In this document: positions 1 to 10,141 of the stretch, piece by piece
Position numbering within the stretch: position 1 is the stretch's first letter
How the letters are laid out: every line of letters starts with the position of its first letter
DNA from: Zarea fungicola
Taxonomy: Eukaryota; Ascomycota; Sordariomycetes; Hypocreales; Cordycipitaceae
DNA: 64,000 bases
Assembly: GCA_900169235.1 (NCBI GenBank)
Contig: FWCC01000328.1
Location: 186,001 to 250,000, forward strand
Reading direction: 5' to 3'
The notes under the pieces: generated by a model
Database searches by the model: none
What the model saw: the letters and a program-made list of their open reading frames with translations, nothing else
What the model was told of the DNA's origin: nothing
Position numbers and translations under genes: made by a program

Positions 1-261
1 TGCAGCCTACCAGAATGATTGTAAAGGCAAGACACTATGAAACGGGACTGGCGCTTTGTACAACACCACCAAATCATGACACGAAACTTCGCGACGAGAG
101 ACTGCCAAACTGAAAACATTCTCCCAAGTATAAATATATCGTGATTCCTACTATAATTTTCAAATTCTAAACTGCCTTGCTAACCTCCCAACAACTTCAC
201 ATACCCGACAAAATATCACACTGCGCAATCACTGCTTTACTTGTTTGATTCCATCATCAGA

Positions 262-573
262 ATGAGTGGAATAGCGTCTGCCGGCCATCATCCAGCTGCC
301 GAGGGGAGTGTCGATCTCCTCAATGTCTTAATTGATGACTATCTTAGTGCAACAAACTGGGCCGATGCTCTGAGAAATATTAATGAGGCTTTGAAGATAC
401 TGGGAGCAGGGCAGCATGCATTTTGTCCAGGGTGTCAGTACCTGATGTGCCTATTATTTCAAAAGAAAGCAACCGCCCTTACTGGCTTGCAAAGAGTTGC
501 TGAAGCTGGTCTTTACAGTTCACAGTATGCCAGCTATAAGCGTATGCTTGAGTCGCGGGGAGTACACTTTTAG
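262..573 (+). CDS. Small hypothetical protein, 103 aa
   Basis: I do not recognise this protein. The reading frame is open from an ATG at 262 with adenine at -3, and runs 103 codons without an intron. The product is soluble-looking, with helix-forming stretches (LLNVLIDDYLSATNWADALR, near residues 22-41) that faintly recall a TPR-type helical pair, and four cysteines including CPGCQYLMC. There is no signal peptide or membrane segment. The frame is also open 21 bases upstream of the ATG, but without another ATG. It could be a small orphan gene, a last exon, or chance; the codon choice is unremarkable. Confidence 0.35.
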   Translation: MSGIASAGHHPAAEGSVDLLNVLIDDYLSATNWADALRNINEALKILGAGQHAFCPGCQYLMCLLFQKKATALTGLQRVAEAGLYSSQYASYKRMLESRGVHF

Positions 574-872
574 AAAACCGTTTGTGCGGCTCGTTTTATT
601 AGTACCAACCAGGGGAACATGACTGTCAGGTTCCCCAGCCTTTGTTGTAGTTCATATTTTAGAGGTTTTTATTGCCTTTTCTTTTTACAAAATAAATAAA
701 TAGTAGACTGAGATGTTCTAGCCGTTTTCTGTATGCTAGTGACGAACCGTTTAGCCTTGACACGGGTCCCCGAGGGCGGCCAGCTTTACCACACTTTCAG
801 CAGGTCGGAATCGGAGAACCTTTGAGTTCTGACAGTTCTGATAGGATTACTTTCATTTTATAACACGAAAGT

Positions 873-1997
873 CTATCGTAAATCGGGATATGCACTGATA
901 GAACAAACTCCACCTGTGTGAACAAACAAGATATTCCCCCACAACTCCCCTGCTCGTACCATTTCGCACATGCCTGTCAATGCCTTGCCAGAGTATACAG
1001 GGTCAGTTATGAGGCCTTCCATGCTAGCCGCTAGCTTGATATTTGTCTTCGTTTGGTCATCCAGCCGACCATAGCTTCCTCCATGCCACCTTGCATCGAG
1101 GTTGAAATCTGCACGCGTTAACTCTGCTTCAGAGAGTCCTATTTTTTCAGCTGTTGTTTTGGCAATTCTCAAGACCAGCTCGCCTATCTCGTCATTATCT
1201 GCGGGTCCCGCTGCGACTCCGACAATTTGCCTCTGCGGTACTGGCTTGCCTGCAGCACTGCTGAGCTTGTCTGCGAGTTTGAGGCCCGCGACAATGCCGG
1301 CCAGCGTGCTACCAGACATGGTCGCTACCACCACGGCATTGAACAGTTCGCCGTGTTCGCGCTCATATTCGGTAATCTCAAACGCCCATCTAGCGTAACC
1401 AAGGCCACCCAGTGGATGAGTTGAAGCGCCAGATGGAATGTGATAGCCAGTACCACCTTGTAGGAGCTCGTCACTCACGCCTGCTGAGCTGTCGGTATGT
1501 ATTGCGGACATGAGATGGGTCAATTGAACGTTCCCCAAATCAGTATATGCTTTGGCTTTGATGGAACCTGAGTTGCTTGTTCTCTCAGGCACCAAGTCCT
1601 TAGCCACAAGCGCGGCTTTAAGTCCCAGCTTTGCAGCGGCAGCGGCAACTTGCCTGACGTGGTTGCTCTGAATACCACCCTCAGTAATCAGATGCGTTGG
1701 GCGCGGCGTCTGTGCAAGTGCATCTGCCAGCACTAAATCTTTGCGTAAGTTTTTGTTGCGTTAAGAGTTATCCGGCTCAAGTTGCCTACCATATTCCAGT
1801 TTGCGAAGCTTGTTACCACCAGCGCCTCCAAGTCCACTATTGACATCCTCACGGCTCACAAATAAACGAACTGGACTGGGTCCTGCTGGTGCAATGTTTT
1901 TGGACAAACGATCCAGTCTTTCGATGGTAGTAGGTCGCATGAAGAGCAACGGCTCTCTCGGAATAGAGGCGAATGGCTCAGGGAGGACAACCATCAT
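873..1997 (-). CDS. PLP-dependent D-cysteine desulfhydrase-like enzyme (ACC deaminase family), 357 aa
   Basis: Two exons, 1997-1790 and 1738-873, are joined across a 51-nt intron (1739-1789, GTAGGC...CAAAG); splicing gives LEY|DLVLADALAQ and 358 closed codons. The fold is the tryptophan-synthase-beta type PLP enzyme. GGNKLRKLEY (residues 60-69) holds the PLP lysine K63, and GGIQSNHVRQ is the substrate/PLP loop. Enzymes of this family either open the ACC ring to 2-oxobutyrate and ammonia or cleave D-cysteine to pyruvate, H2S and ammonia. ACC deaminases carry Tyr-Glu in DPVYEGK and Leu in the later H-L-GG motif. Here these read DPVYSGK (Y318, S319) and HTGG (T344), the pair typical of D-cysteine desulfhydrase. 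I therefore infer desulfhydrase activity; automatic annotation would probably say ACC deaminase. Cytosolic; no targeting peptide is obvious. Confidence 0.85.
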
Positions 1998-4452
1998 CGT
2001 TGATTTGACAAGACCTTATTTTAGTTTATAGTTTTTTAGCATTAGGGTCAGAAGCGACGTGGATTGCCGATAATGTGATGCCGCAAACGAAAATCAGCTA
2101 TAAATTGCCCATGTACACTTTATTTTGGATGTACAGTCGAGATGATGTTCCATTACTTGATTAGACCGAGAGCGGCTCCGGCAAGTTAAGATGAAGTCTA
2201 CAGGCCCGATGCCGGACAACGACGGGATAATCACTAATAACTGACCCGTCGATAGCCGGCAAAAATACTAGCCAGCGGCTCTTACTTACCTACACCCAAG
2301 GTGTATTGGACGACCCCCATCAATTTGTCTGTTTGTACTATAAACCAAAAGACTGGATTTCGTTCCGTAGCACTATCAATCCGCCTGGAAAGATGACCGA
2401 ACTAGCGGTGGCTAGTCCGCAAAACGTAAGAATTGTCCCGTATTCCTGGCCCAGGGATGAGAGTTGCTCCATGCGAAATCCAAAAAGGCCCGCTTTTGCG
2501 GTCAAGTTATAGCGCCTTTCGAGCTGGCAGAGACAGCTTGACAGCATATGCTCATCCAGCAGCGTCGAGACAGCTGCATAATAGATCCACGGAGCCAGGC
2601 TGTGAACCAAGAGCAGCCAGTTCCTGAGCTGAAAATTAAAAACCCCAGCGGCTCTGGGCATGTGTTGATACTATGGAGTTTGCCGCGCTTCAGAGAGTTC
2701 CGTGCTGTCGTAGCTTGCTAACTTAAAATACAAGAAGAGCTTAAACTTCAAGCTTTTAATCATAGGGATAATGCGTAGTTAGCGAAATAGAAGTAGCTTT
2801 ATAAGCACTTTCTTTTTTGTGAAAAAATTCAAGCCATTCATTCTGTGTAATTCTTGCTCTATGTGTTGATTTTGCGAGTCTTGGAGTAATGAAGGCTACT
2901 CCAAATCCACTTGGACCAGTAAGCATTGCACCAGCCATCCCATGTAGAAAACGGGGTTATATGTAGCCCTGATTTTGGTAGTGACTGTGAACTAGTCATG
3001 ATCGTCAATGTGTTTGGCAAGAGTGTAGACGATCATTCCAAAATAGCTCTTCCTGGCACTAGCTGTCTGTGTGTGGGTGGTCAATTGTTGCATCCCAAAT
3101 TATGTCGGTGGAGCATTATCATAATTTATGGAGTTTCCCTACCCTCTCTGACCCGTACAGACCTGTTAGTTGTCCGTTCTTGAATATTTTCGCTGGCGGT
3201 CTTGGCGTTATCCAAGCTGTTGCCCCCTCGCCGTATTCTCAACATTGATGAAATCACTGCCTAGATACCCACCTCGAGGTAGTAGTTAGTAACTAGAAGC
3301 TAAACCAGAAAGAAGTAGAGGGCGTAACGCACGGAGCTAAAACTCGTTCCGAGCTTTTAGGGCTGTGGCTTTGACTGTTGGGCGATTTGACTCAGCCCTA
3401 GGTAGCTTATCCCCCCCGATTCAGTCAGGGGGCGGACGGGCAAGAACAAAGACGCGGCCGTCGCTTGGTAACAAAACAAGGATTCAGAAGGCTGAAATTT
3501 AAAGGCAGCGGCGGGCATTAGTTCCGGCGTTGGGTACCACATTCAGTTTAGCGAAGGAACTTCCGCTGTCACTTAAATTTAAATTGGAACCCTTCTCATT
3601 CACTAAGCCTGCCGCCATCACTTGAGCTGGCAGCTTTCGAGGCTGCAATAGTGAAGACAAGTTGTTGTATTATTTGAAAAGCTCACGACAGAGGCGATAT
3701 GAAATTGAACACGAGCCCAATAGACCCCGCTCATCACCTCTCAAAGAACACCCGTCCTGCTGGTCCTGGCTTGGCAATGGAGAGCTGGTGAGCCTTGTTT
3801 TTGCATGGACCCGTTTAGCGCTTCTCGCAACCTTCGTGGGTGACGCGGCCTGAGGCAACTGATGTGGTGGCCCTTAATAAATGGGGTAGTGAGTTTAATA
3901 AACTACTCATTATGGGTACGGGCGCATGCTATCCCTCTTTAGGCATTGTGTGTGTCCTTCATGTTGTCTACTCGCTTTGCATTTCCTCCTTAAAATGCAT
4001 AAACTACTAGTAACTGGTCACGAGCTCCTACTCTGCACATTATGTTTTGGAAAAGAATAGATCATCCTAAATCCGTAAATGGAGAGTAAGCTAGTAGTTG
4101 CCAAAGTTTCTTAATTTCTGTAAATCTATTCCATTTGTTTTGGTGGGAAAAAAATAGATATACATACTACTTATGCTGCATGGGGCCTTGTTAAATACCA
4201 TGGGGTCTTCCATCTTCTGCATAATTAGTTTCTCTTCTGCGAGAAGTCTGCTTACTTTTGTAGAAAATATGCAGCTATTAGTGTACATGTGAGGCGCCAA
4301 TTGTCACAAGTTACAGGCCGGCAAATTGCCACGGGGCGAGCAAGCAGGCTGGGCATACATACATACTACCAACAAATCCGTCCGCCAGGCAACAAGTCAA
4401 CCCGCTAGCAAGGTGTCTAGCATTTCACCAAAGCCTCATTAGTTATCTACTA
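1998..4452. other. Gene-poor stretch upstream of the transposon
   Basis: No confident gene in 2.4 kb. Two minus-strand frames are open with an ATG: 2661-2338 (107 codons) and 2938-2756 (60 codons); neither has recognisable motifs, though the second contains LTGPSGFGVAFITPR, which has a protein-like feel. The first 150 bases next to 1998 should hold the promoter of the PLP enzyme. The rest looks like ordinary degenerate intergenic DNA. Confidence 0.5.
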
Positions 4453-4492
4453 ACGCCCACCACCCCCCTACGGTCATACCCACCTCCGGTCA
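4453..4492 (+). repeat. Left terminal inverted repeat of the Fot1-like element
   Basis: Forty bases, identical in reverse complement to 6236-6275. The outer part is C-rich (ACGCCCACCACC). It is preceded by TA. Identity breaks at base 41 (G on the left, C on the right). Confidence 0.95.
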
Positions 4493-4594
4493 GCCCCGAC
4501 GCGTCCTCCTCAACACCACAACCACATCACCAAAATCGCGATTTCTCGTGCATTTTTTATTCAATAAGCCCCAAACTTTATTTACGGTTACAAT

Positions 4595-5995
4595 ATGGGC
4601 AATTACACTGAGAAAGATATTCAAAATGCTATGCTTGACGTTCTTAATGGCCATAGCATAGTGGCAAGTGCAAAACGCTGGGGGGTTCCTCGGACGACTC
4701 TATCTGCTCGAAAAAACGGAAGATTGTCACGAAGCGAGGCTTTCGAGTCATTCCAACGCCTAACAAGTGACCAAGAGAGGCATTTGACTGGCTGGATCCT
4801 TACACAAGACTTTATTGGCAACGCTCCTACGCATACGCAGGTCCGAGAGATGGCTGCCAAAATAGTCAAAGCAAATGGCGATACAGAACCACTTGGCACG
4901 AATTGGTTAACAGGCTATTTGCAGCGAAACCCTGAGGTTAAGACCTTAAGAGGCAAGCGAATGGACCTAAAGAGAATTAATGGCGCATCAACTGACGCTA
5001 TTCAGGAATTCTTCCGGCTTCTCGCCATTCCTGCACTACGAGAGATCCCTCCTTCCCAGCGATACAATATGGACGAAACCGGGCTAGCAATAGGCCTCAG
5101 AGAGAACGGTCTGGTACTAGGGTCGTCAGAGAAGAAAATGGCTCTGAAGAAGCAGTCTGGGCAGCGCTTTTGGAGCACAATTATCGAGTGCATCTCAGCT
5201 ACAGGGACGAAGCTGAGTCCTCTGGTAATTTTCCAGGGAAATAACGTACAACAACAGTGGTTTCCTCATGAAGTAAAGCCCTTTGAAAAGTGGCATTTTG
5301 AGGCTACAGAAAAAGGCTGGACAAATAACAGTATCGCAGTTCTTTGGCTCAAAACGATCTTTATCCCTGAGACTACACCTCCTCGAGGAGGCCGCCGACT
5401 TTTAGTTATTGACGGCCATGGAAGTCATACTACAACTGAATTTCTATACGAATGTTATATTAACGATATTTTTATCCTATTCCTGCCACCTCATAGCTCT
5501 TATGTCCTTCAACCTCTCGATGTGGGTGTTTTTAGCCCAGTAAAGGCATACTATCGTCGAGAACTCGGAAAGCAACCTCACATCGCAGCTACGTTAGCTG
5601 AAGGCAAAAGGCAGTTTCTACTATGCTATAAAACGGCTCGGGATCTCGGAATGATCGAAAAAAATATATTAGCTGGCTGGCGGGCGTTAGGGCTTTTCCT
5701 AGTTAATGTTGCAAAGCCATTACTGAGCCCGTTACTCCTTTGTGAGGCACAAAAGGCACCAGCTATGCCAAAAACGCCTCTAAAGGCGTATAATATTAGC
5801 ATCAATACTCCTTCAAACTCACAGCAGGTTAAGAGGCTACTTTCTGACCTTTATAACCACGAGGAGACATCACTAACAGCACGTCAAATTGTACGCAAGA
5901 TTGGAAAGAAGATTGCTGTACAAAATGCTATAATTGCCACTTCAATTGCAAAGATAAATAATCTTACACAGGAAATTACTAATATAAGGCCATAA
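4595..5995 (+). CDS. Fot1/pogo transposase, C-terminus cut by an in-frame stop, 466 aa
   Basis: Intronless frame inside the transposon. Residues 1-60 form a psq-type helix-turn-helix (ASAKRWGVPRTTLSARKNG), followed by a CENP-B-type DNA-binding domain (about 60-135, GTNWLTGYLQRNPEV) and a DDE endonuclease. The three catalytic aspartates are visible: D160 in YNMDETG, D273 in VIDGHGSH and D309 in LQPLDVGVF, giving a DD(35)D spacing. The frame stops at TAA 5993-5995, but the same frame stays open beyond it for 49 more codons to TAA 6143-6145, giving 516 codons, closer to the family's usual length. The catalytic core is intact, so activity is possible; the lost tail is lysine/glutamate-rich. A CAA-to-TAA change (CpA to TpA, RIP-like) would explain the stop. 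Confidence 0.93.
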   Translation: MGNYTEKDIQNAMLDVLNGHSIVASAKRWGVPRTTLSARKNGRLSRSEAFESFQRLTSDQERHLTGWILTQDFIGNAPTHTQVREMAAKIVKANGDTEPLGTNWLTGYLQRNPEVKTLRGKRMDLKRINGASTDAIQEFFRLLAIPALREIPPSQRYNMDETGLAIGLRENGLVLGSSEKKMALKKQSGQRFWSTIIECISATGTKLSPLVIFQGNNVQQQWFPHEVKPFEKWHFEATEKGWTNNSIAVLWLKTIFIPETTPPRGGRRLLVIDGHGSHTTTEFLYECYINDIFILFLPPHSSYVLQPLDVGVFSPVKAYYRRELGKQPHIAATLAEGKRQFLLCYKTARDLGMIEKNILAGWRALGLFLVNVAKPLLSPLLLCEAQKAPAMPKTPLKAYNISINTPSNSQQVKRLLSDLYNHEETSLTARQIVRKIGKKIAVQNAIIATSIAKINNLTQEITNIRP

Positions 5996-6235
5996 AAACG
6001 CGCAAAAGTCATAAAGGATCTAAATAAAGCATTTATTCAAGTAATAGAGGTTGAAAAGACTCGATGCGAACTTAACCGGCAATTACTAGGGATTGAGAAA
6101 TCACCAATAATTGATATTGATGAGGTTGAATTGTCTGAAGAATAAGCTATTAAGTGATACTATTTTTATCTTTAATTTATTTTTTTTGGTATTGTTATGA
6201 TATTTTTTGAAGGCATACAGACTTTACGCTATGGG

Positions 6236-6275
6236 TGACCGGAGGTGGGTATGACCGTAGGGGGGTGGTGGGCGT
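6236..6275 (-). repeat. Right terminal inverted repeat of the Fot1-like element
   Basis: Perfect reverse complement of the left repeat over 40 bases, followed by the TA target duplication at 6276-6277. Confidence 0.95.
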
Positions 6276-6572
6276 TAGTTACTGGTAGTTACAAAGACTG
6301 TCTCCACTCCAGCTGGACATTGACTCAAGGTTTATTGATATACCGCCCCGGTCAGCCGGCTGCTCCCCTGTCGTTCTTCCTCCACAGAATTCACAGACCG
6401 TCAAGGACATTCCATTACATCACATAAGGCTGGAATTCTCCTTCTTTTCTCCTTTTCAACTAAGTAGCTGGTCTGTCAGTGATTGTTACAGGCACAGCCT
6501 ACCCCGACCGTTGCGACAAATGGACGCCATGCTTTGATTTGGCCATTGCAATGTTCTTTTGCAAAGAGCGAC

Positions 6573-8230
6573 ATGACATTTACGACAATTATCATGGCCA
6601 ATAAGCGCCGCCTGCTCCGCTTTGCCATTTTCGTCTTTATCTTTGTTCTGGCAATCGTGATTCTCCTGAAGCGCCCCAATGACAACTATTTATACCCCAG
6701 GCACAGCCATCAGTACTCGATGCCAAAGAGAGAATGGCCAGAGCGGCCGGCGACATATCAATTCCCGACAGTGAGCCATTTCAATCCCGTCAGCATACCG
6801 CCAGATGGCAAGTCGACCAAGGAGCTGTGTGAGTCTTTTCCAAGGCACATGCTAGATCTGGTTCAGCCGGTTCTCAAGATTGGGCAAAGCGAGTCTAGTG
6901 CTGGAATCAATGGCCAGATGGACAGTGCCAGCGCTTGCTTTGCGCCTGGCGAGCTGCTTATATTCTCAGACCTGGAAGGGATGCTCCGGGAACATCAAGT
7001 TATTGATGCCCTGGCCGATCTTCCTCGAAGCTACTATTCGGATTCCGAATTTAAACCCTACCTACGACAGAAACAGATGCATGCCGATGGCATATTGGAT
7101 ACGTCGCATTCCAAAAAGCCGTCAAAGACTGGATGGATCTTGGACAAGTTTAAGTTTCTGCCCATGGTCGAGATGGCATGGCAGAGCAAGCCAGAAAAAG
7201 GATTCTACTTCTTCTATGAAGCAGATACGTGAGTCAACCTTATCATTGCTGTGAGAAGAAAAGTACTAACTATTATCGCCTCCAGACTTGTCTTTTGGGA
7301 TAATGTATTCCGATTTCTTCAAACATTCAATCCAGACGAGCCGTTGTACATGGGCTCACCAAGTCCAGGACACCGCGACACCCGACGAGATACTACGACA
7401 TGGTTTGCTAATGGCGGCCCTGGCTTTGTCCTCAGTCGTGGCGCTGTCAAAAAGCTTCTTGAGCAAAGAGTTGATCTTCATGAGCAGTCCGTCCCGACGA
7501 TAACAGAAATGTGGCAACCGCTGGTAAAAGATGATTGCTGCGGCGATAGTGTTCTGGGATGGACACTCTGGGATGTTGGTATTGCTCTACAGGGTTACTG
7601 GCCAATGTTTAACCCCCATTCACTACATGGGTTACCGTTCGGTGAGTTAAACTGGTGTCAACCAGTATTCACGTTGCATAAGTCACTGCCCGAGGACATG
7701 GTTAGAGTATTCAGATGGGAATTTGGCCACAGGAAAAAAGAGGTACGTCAAGTTTTCCCATGGTTACCCGGGACAGCTTCTTCAAAGGTCCACCGCCAAA
7801 TATTGGCGAAGATATGACTAACAACTTGTAGCGGCCGCTCCTATACTCCGATTTATATGATTTCTATCACCCCGGAAACCCACCAAATTTGATCGACTGG
7901 GACAATGGCGAGTGGGATAGCTGGTCTACTCCACCTGAGGCTAATGTCGACTCATTCGAGGCATGTGAGGCACAGTGCGAGAGCGATAACACATGCCTGC
8001 AGTTCAACTGGAGAGGCCGAGATAAGCAGCAATGTATACTCATGCGCTCAATACAAACTGGAAAGGCTCGAGAGCCAGAAACGGTGAAAAAGTGGACATG
8101 GTCAGGAAGAGTATCTGAGACTGTCGATTTCAAGGCTGGTTGGATGCACGATCGAATCGACAACTGGAGACACCGTAAAACGTGTGGCCCAGTGGAATGG
8201 CTTGGCCCGAGCATTTCAAGAATTTTCTGA
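6573..8230 (+). CDS. Type II membrane GT31-like glycosyltransferase with C-terminal PAN-like domain, 503 aa
   Basis: Three exons: 6573-7228, 7286-7742 and 7832-8230, with introns of 57 and 89 nt, close to 504 codons. A short cytosolic basic tail (ANKRRLLR) precedes one membrane anchor (FAIFVFIFVLAIVILL, about residues 14-29), as in Golgi type II enzymes. The luminal domain resembles fungal Fringe/beta-1,3-galactosyltransferase-like proteins: YFFYEADTLVFWDN (about 212-225) holds the acidic metal-binding site, and WFANGGPGFVLSRGA is the typical acceptor-side glycine loop. The C-terminal 110 residues are cysteine-rich (CEAQCESDNTCLQFNW), the PAN/apple pattern often joined to these fungal transferases. 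The sugar donor and acceptor cannot be read from sequence. The start could also be ATG 6594. It lies just right of the transposon. Confidence 0.85.
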
Positions 8231-10141
8231 ACGACAAATTCTCCTGAACTTCGGAGCCCGGCTTTCATGCGAGCGGCTTCTATCGGAGTTGCTTCTATGC
8301 GCTATTCCAAAACAGCGCTGCAAATGCTCTCGCATTTACCGTGGGAAAACTGTACACAATACCAACCGATTCAATAGATCGACGAATTATCGTCCGAATG
8401 GTTTCCTCAACAGCACGCCAAGGTTGGGGAACCTTGTGTATATTACTTGCAGGCGACCCGGAATACTTTCCCTTCTGCGATACACAGAGTGTTCAACATT
8501 GCCAAGACCACAGTCACATAGTCAGTTGCTTTTTTATTGGCAGTTGCACTACAAGTACACGCGGATCAGCATATATGAAATCGACTCCTGCAGATGTCAG
8601 GACGAGGACTCGCTGGGCGCATTTGGGCGTTTATAGCTAGGCATCAAATCTTCCATGTCGAACAATGCAGGTGCAGACTCATGTTTCGGCTTTTTCATCC
8701 TGTTATTTTCCAAATTTTAGAATAATGAATCACTACATGAGGTGTGCGTTCCCCTGCACAGAGATTACCTGTTTTGGATCCTGACGCGGGCTGATTCAGC
8801 TAGAATATTTGCTGATTCAGATGGTTTGCACGATCGCCTCGATCGACCATGTGCCATAAAACGAGAAGACGTTTAGTTTAAAAAAGACAAGCCACGACAA
8901 TTTAGCTGAGAATTAGAAAACTGCCCATCGGCTACAATATCTGCAGTTGTAGCTCCATTTTGGACAGCGGACAGTGATTGAACCCGCCGTACTTCTGTCT
9001 CTCAACGCATATAAACTGGAAATAACCGATTGGATTCTGTATAATTCAGCCATCTTGGAAAATTCCAAATTAATATGCCAAAAAAAATGAGATAGATCGG
9101 CAGCAGCATCTGTAACATGATGATGAGCGAGTTCTTCGTATGCAAGTGCGTCAGTTGATGCCCACGAGTTGCTTGCATTTTGCAAGTGGTACTTGAGTGT
9201 CATTCATAACTAGCAGGTATCCGAACGGAATTGCTAATGCAGCTCCGGTCGAAAATTTGCTCTGCATTTGGTCAAGGTTTCGGGCCGTCGCTTGCTCAAA
9301 CCAGTGAAGTTTGCACAATTAGGATTCGGTGCGGCGTTGAGTTACCGATTTCAGCTCCCGACGCCACGCGGCAGTGGCTTGGTGACAAGAGATTAAACCA
9401 TCGCCTACGTTAGTGCGCCTTTGCGCCGAGAGATAACCCAGCTTCAACTGATTTAAGCTTGTAGTTAAACATATGGATCCCCCTCCCCCACCCAACTGTT
9501 CCAGATGATCGGGCCATTTAGAGCTCAATGCTTACACTGATGAATGTTATACAAAAGCTTTGACTGTATCGCAGGGTCACCGGCGTCGTTTAAGAGAAAA
9601 TCAATTGATCAACTAATGGCTTTTTGCCAAGTAATCAGTTAGCCTGTCCGAGCCCGAATGCGGAATATTTACGAACAACAAGGCCTAATTCGCACCACCA
9701 GCCTCAGCCACCAGAAAATGATGCTGAACGAGCGACAAGGGCTAGCTCTCAGCTTAAGGAACGCCGCCAGGCTGAGGCCAATGAATTCAATGCCGACAAA
9801 TAGAACCAAATCGAAACGAATCTAGACCCCGAACTCTTTAGCCTGTAGTTGAGCGTTGAGGTGCCCCGTGCATATGTCTCGGGTTGGGAGTATTGAATGG
9901 AAGCGATCCCGAGGCGTCAAGCTGAGCTAGGCTACACTTGCACGCCTCACGCAATAGTTTCTTGGATAAGTAACTGTTGCTAAGTTACTGGATTATGCCT
10001 TAGCGAGAGAGCAAAGAATCGCACGGCAACTGTTTAAGTATGAGACCATTTCCTCTTGCAATTTATGTGATTTTAAGAGGAGCTCAGTCAGGATATTTGG
10101 CACATTAGACTCTATTCTTCTCCATATTGACATCTGCAGTC
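8231..10141. other. Intergenic region between the GT31 and phospholipase-like genes
   Basis: No gene is supported. Frames overlapping 8231-8640 are short and lack motifs, so I take them as the 3' region of the GT31 gene. At 9660-9800 the plus strand reads like a coding relic (AERATRASSQLKERRQAEAN in one frame) but ends in stops on both sides. A 10-base direct repeat, GCTGATTCAG, occurs twice near 8789-8820. Confidence 0.4.

Larger units (their letters stand above)
4453..6275 (+). mobile_element. Fot1/pogo-type DNA transposon, 1,823 bp, complete ends
   Basis: A Tc1/mariner-superfamily element of the fungal Fot1 type. Its ends are perfect 40-bp inverted repeats (4453-4492 and 6236-6275) beginning ACGCCCACCACCCCCCTACG. 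Each end is flanked by a TA dinucleotide (4451-4452 and 6276-6277), the expected target-site duplication. Length and the single long transposase frame match the family. The identical repeats suggest a recent insertion; one in-frame stop near the 3' end of the transposase is the only damage I can see. Confidence 0.95.

Noticed and set aside
873..1997. Naming the PLP enzyme ACC deaminase
   Set aside because: The specificity positions are Ser and Thr rather than Glu and Leu, so the desulfhydrase name is safer.
9660..9800. Possible transposon or gene relic on the plus strand
   Set aside because: Protein-like composition in one frame, but it is short, stop-bounded and without any recognised motif.
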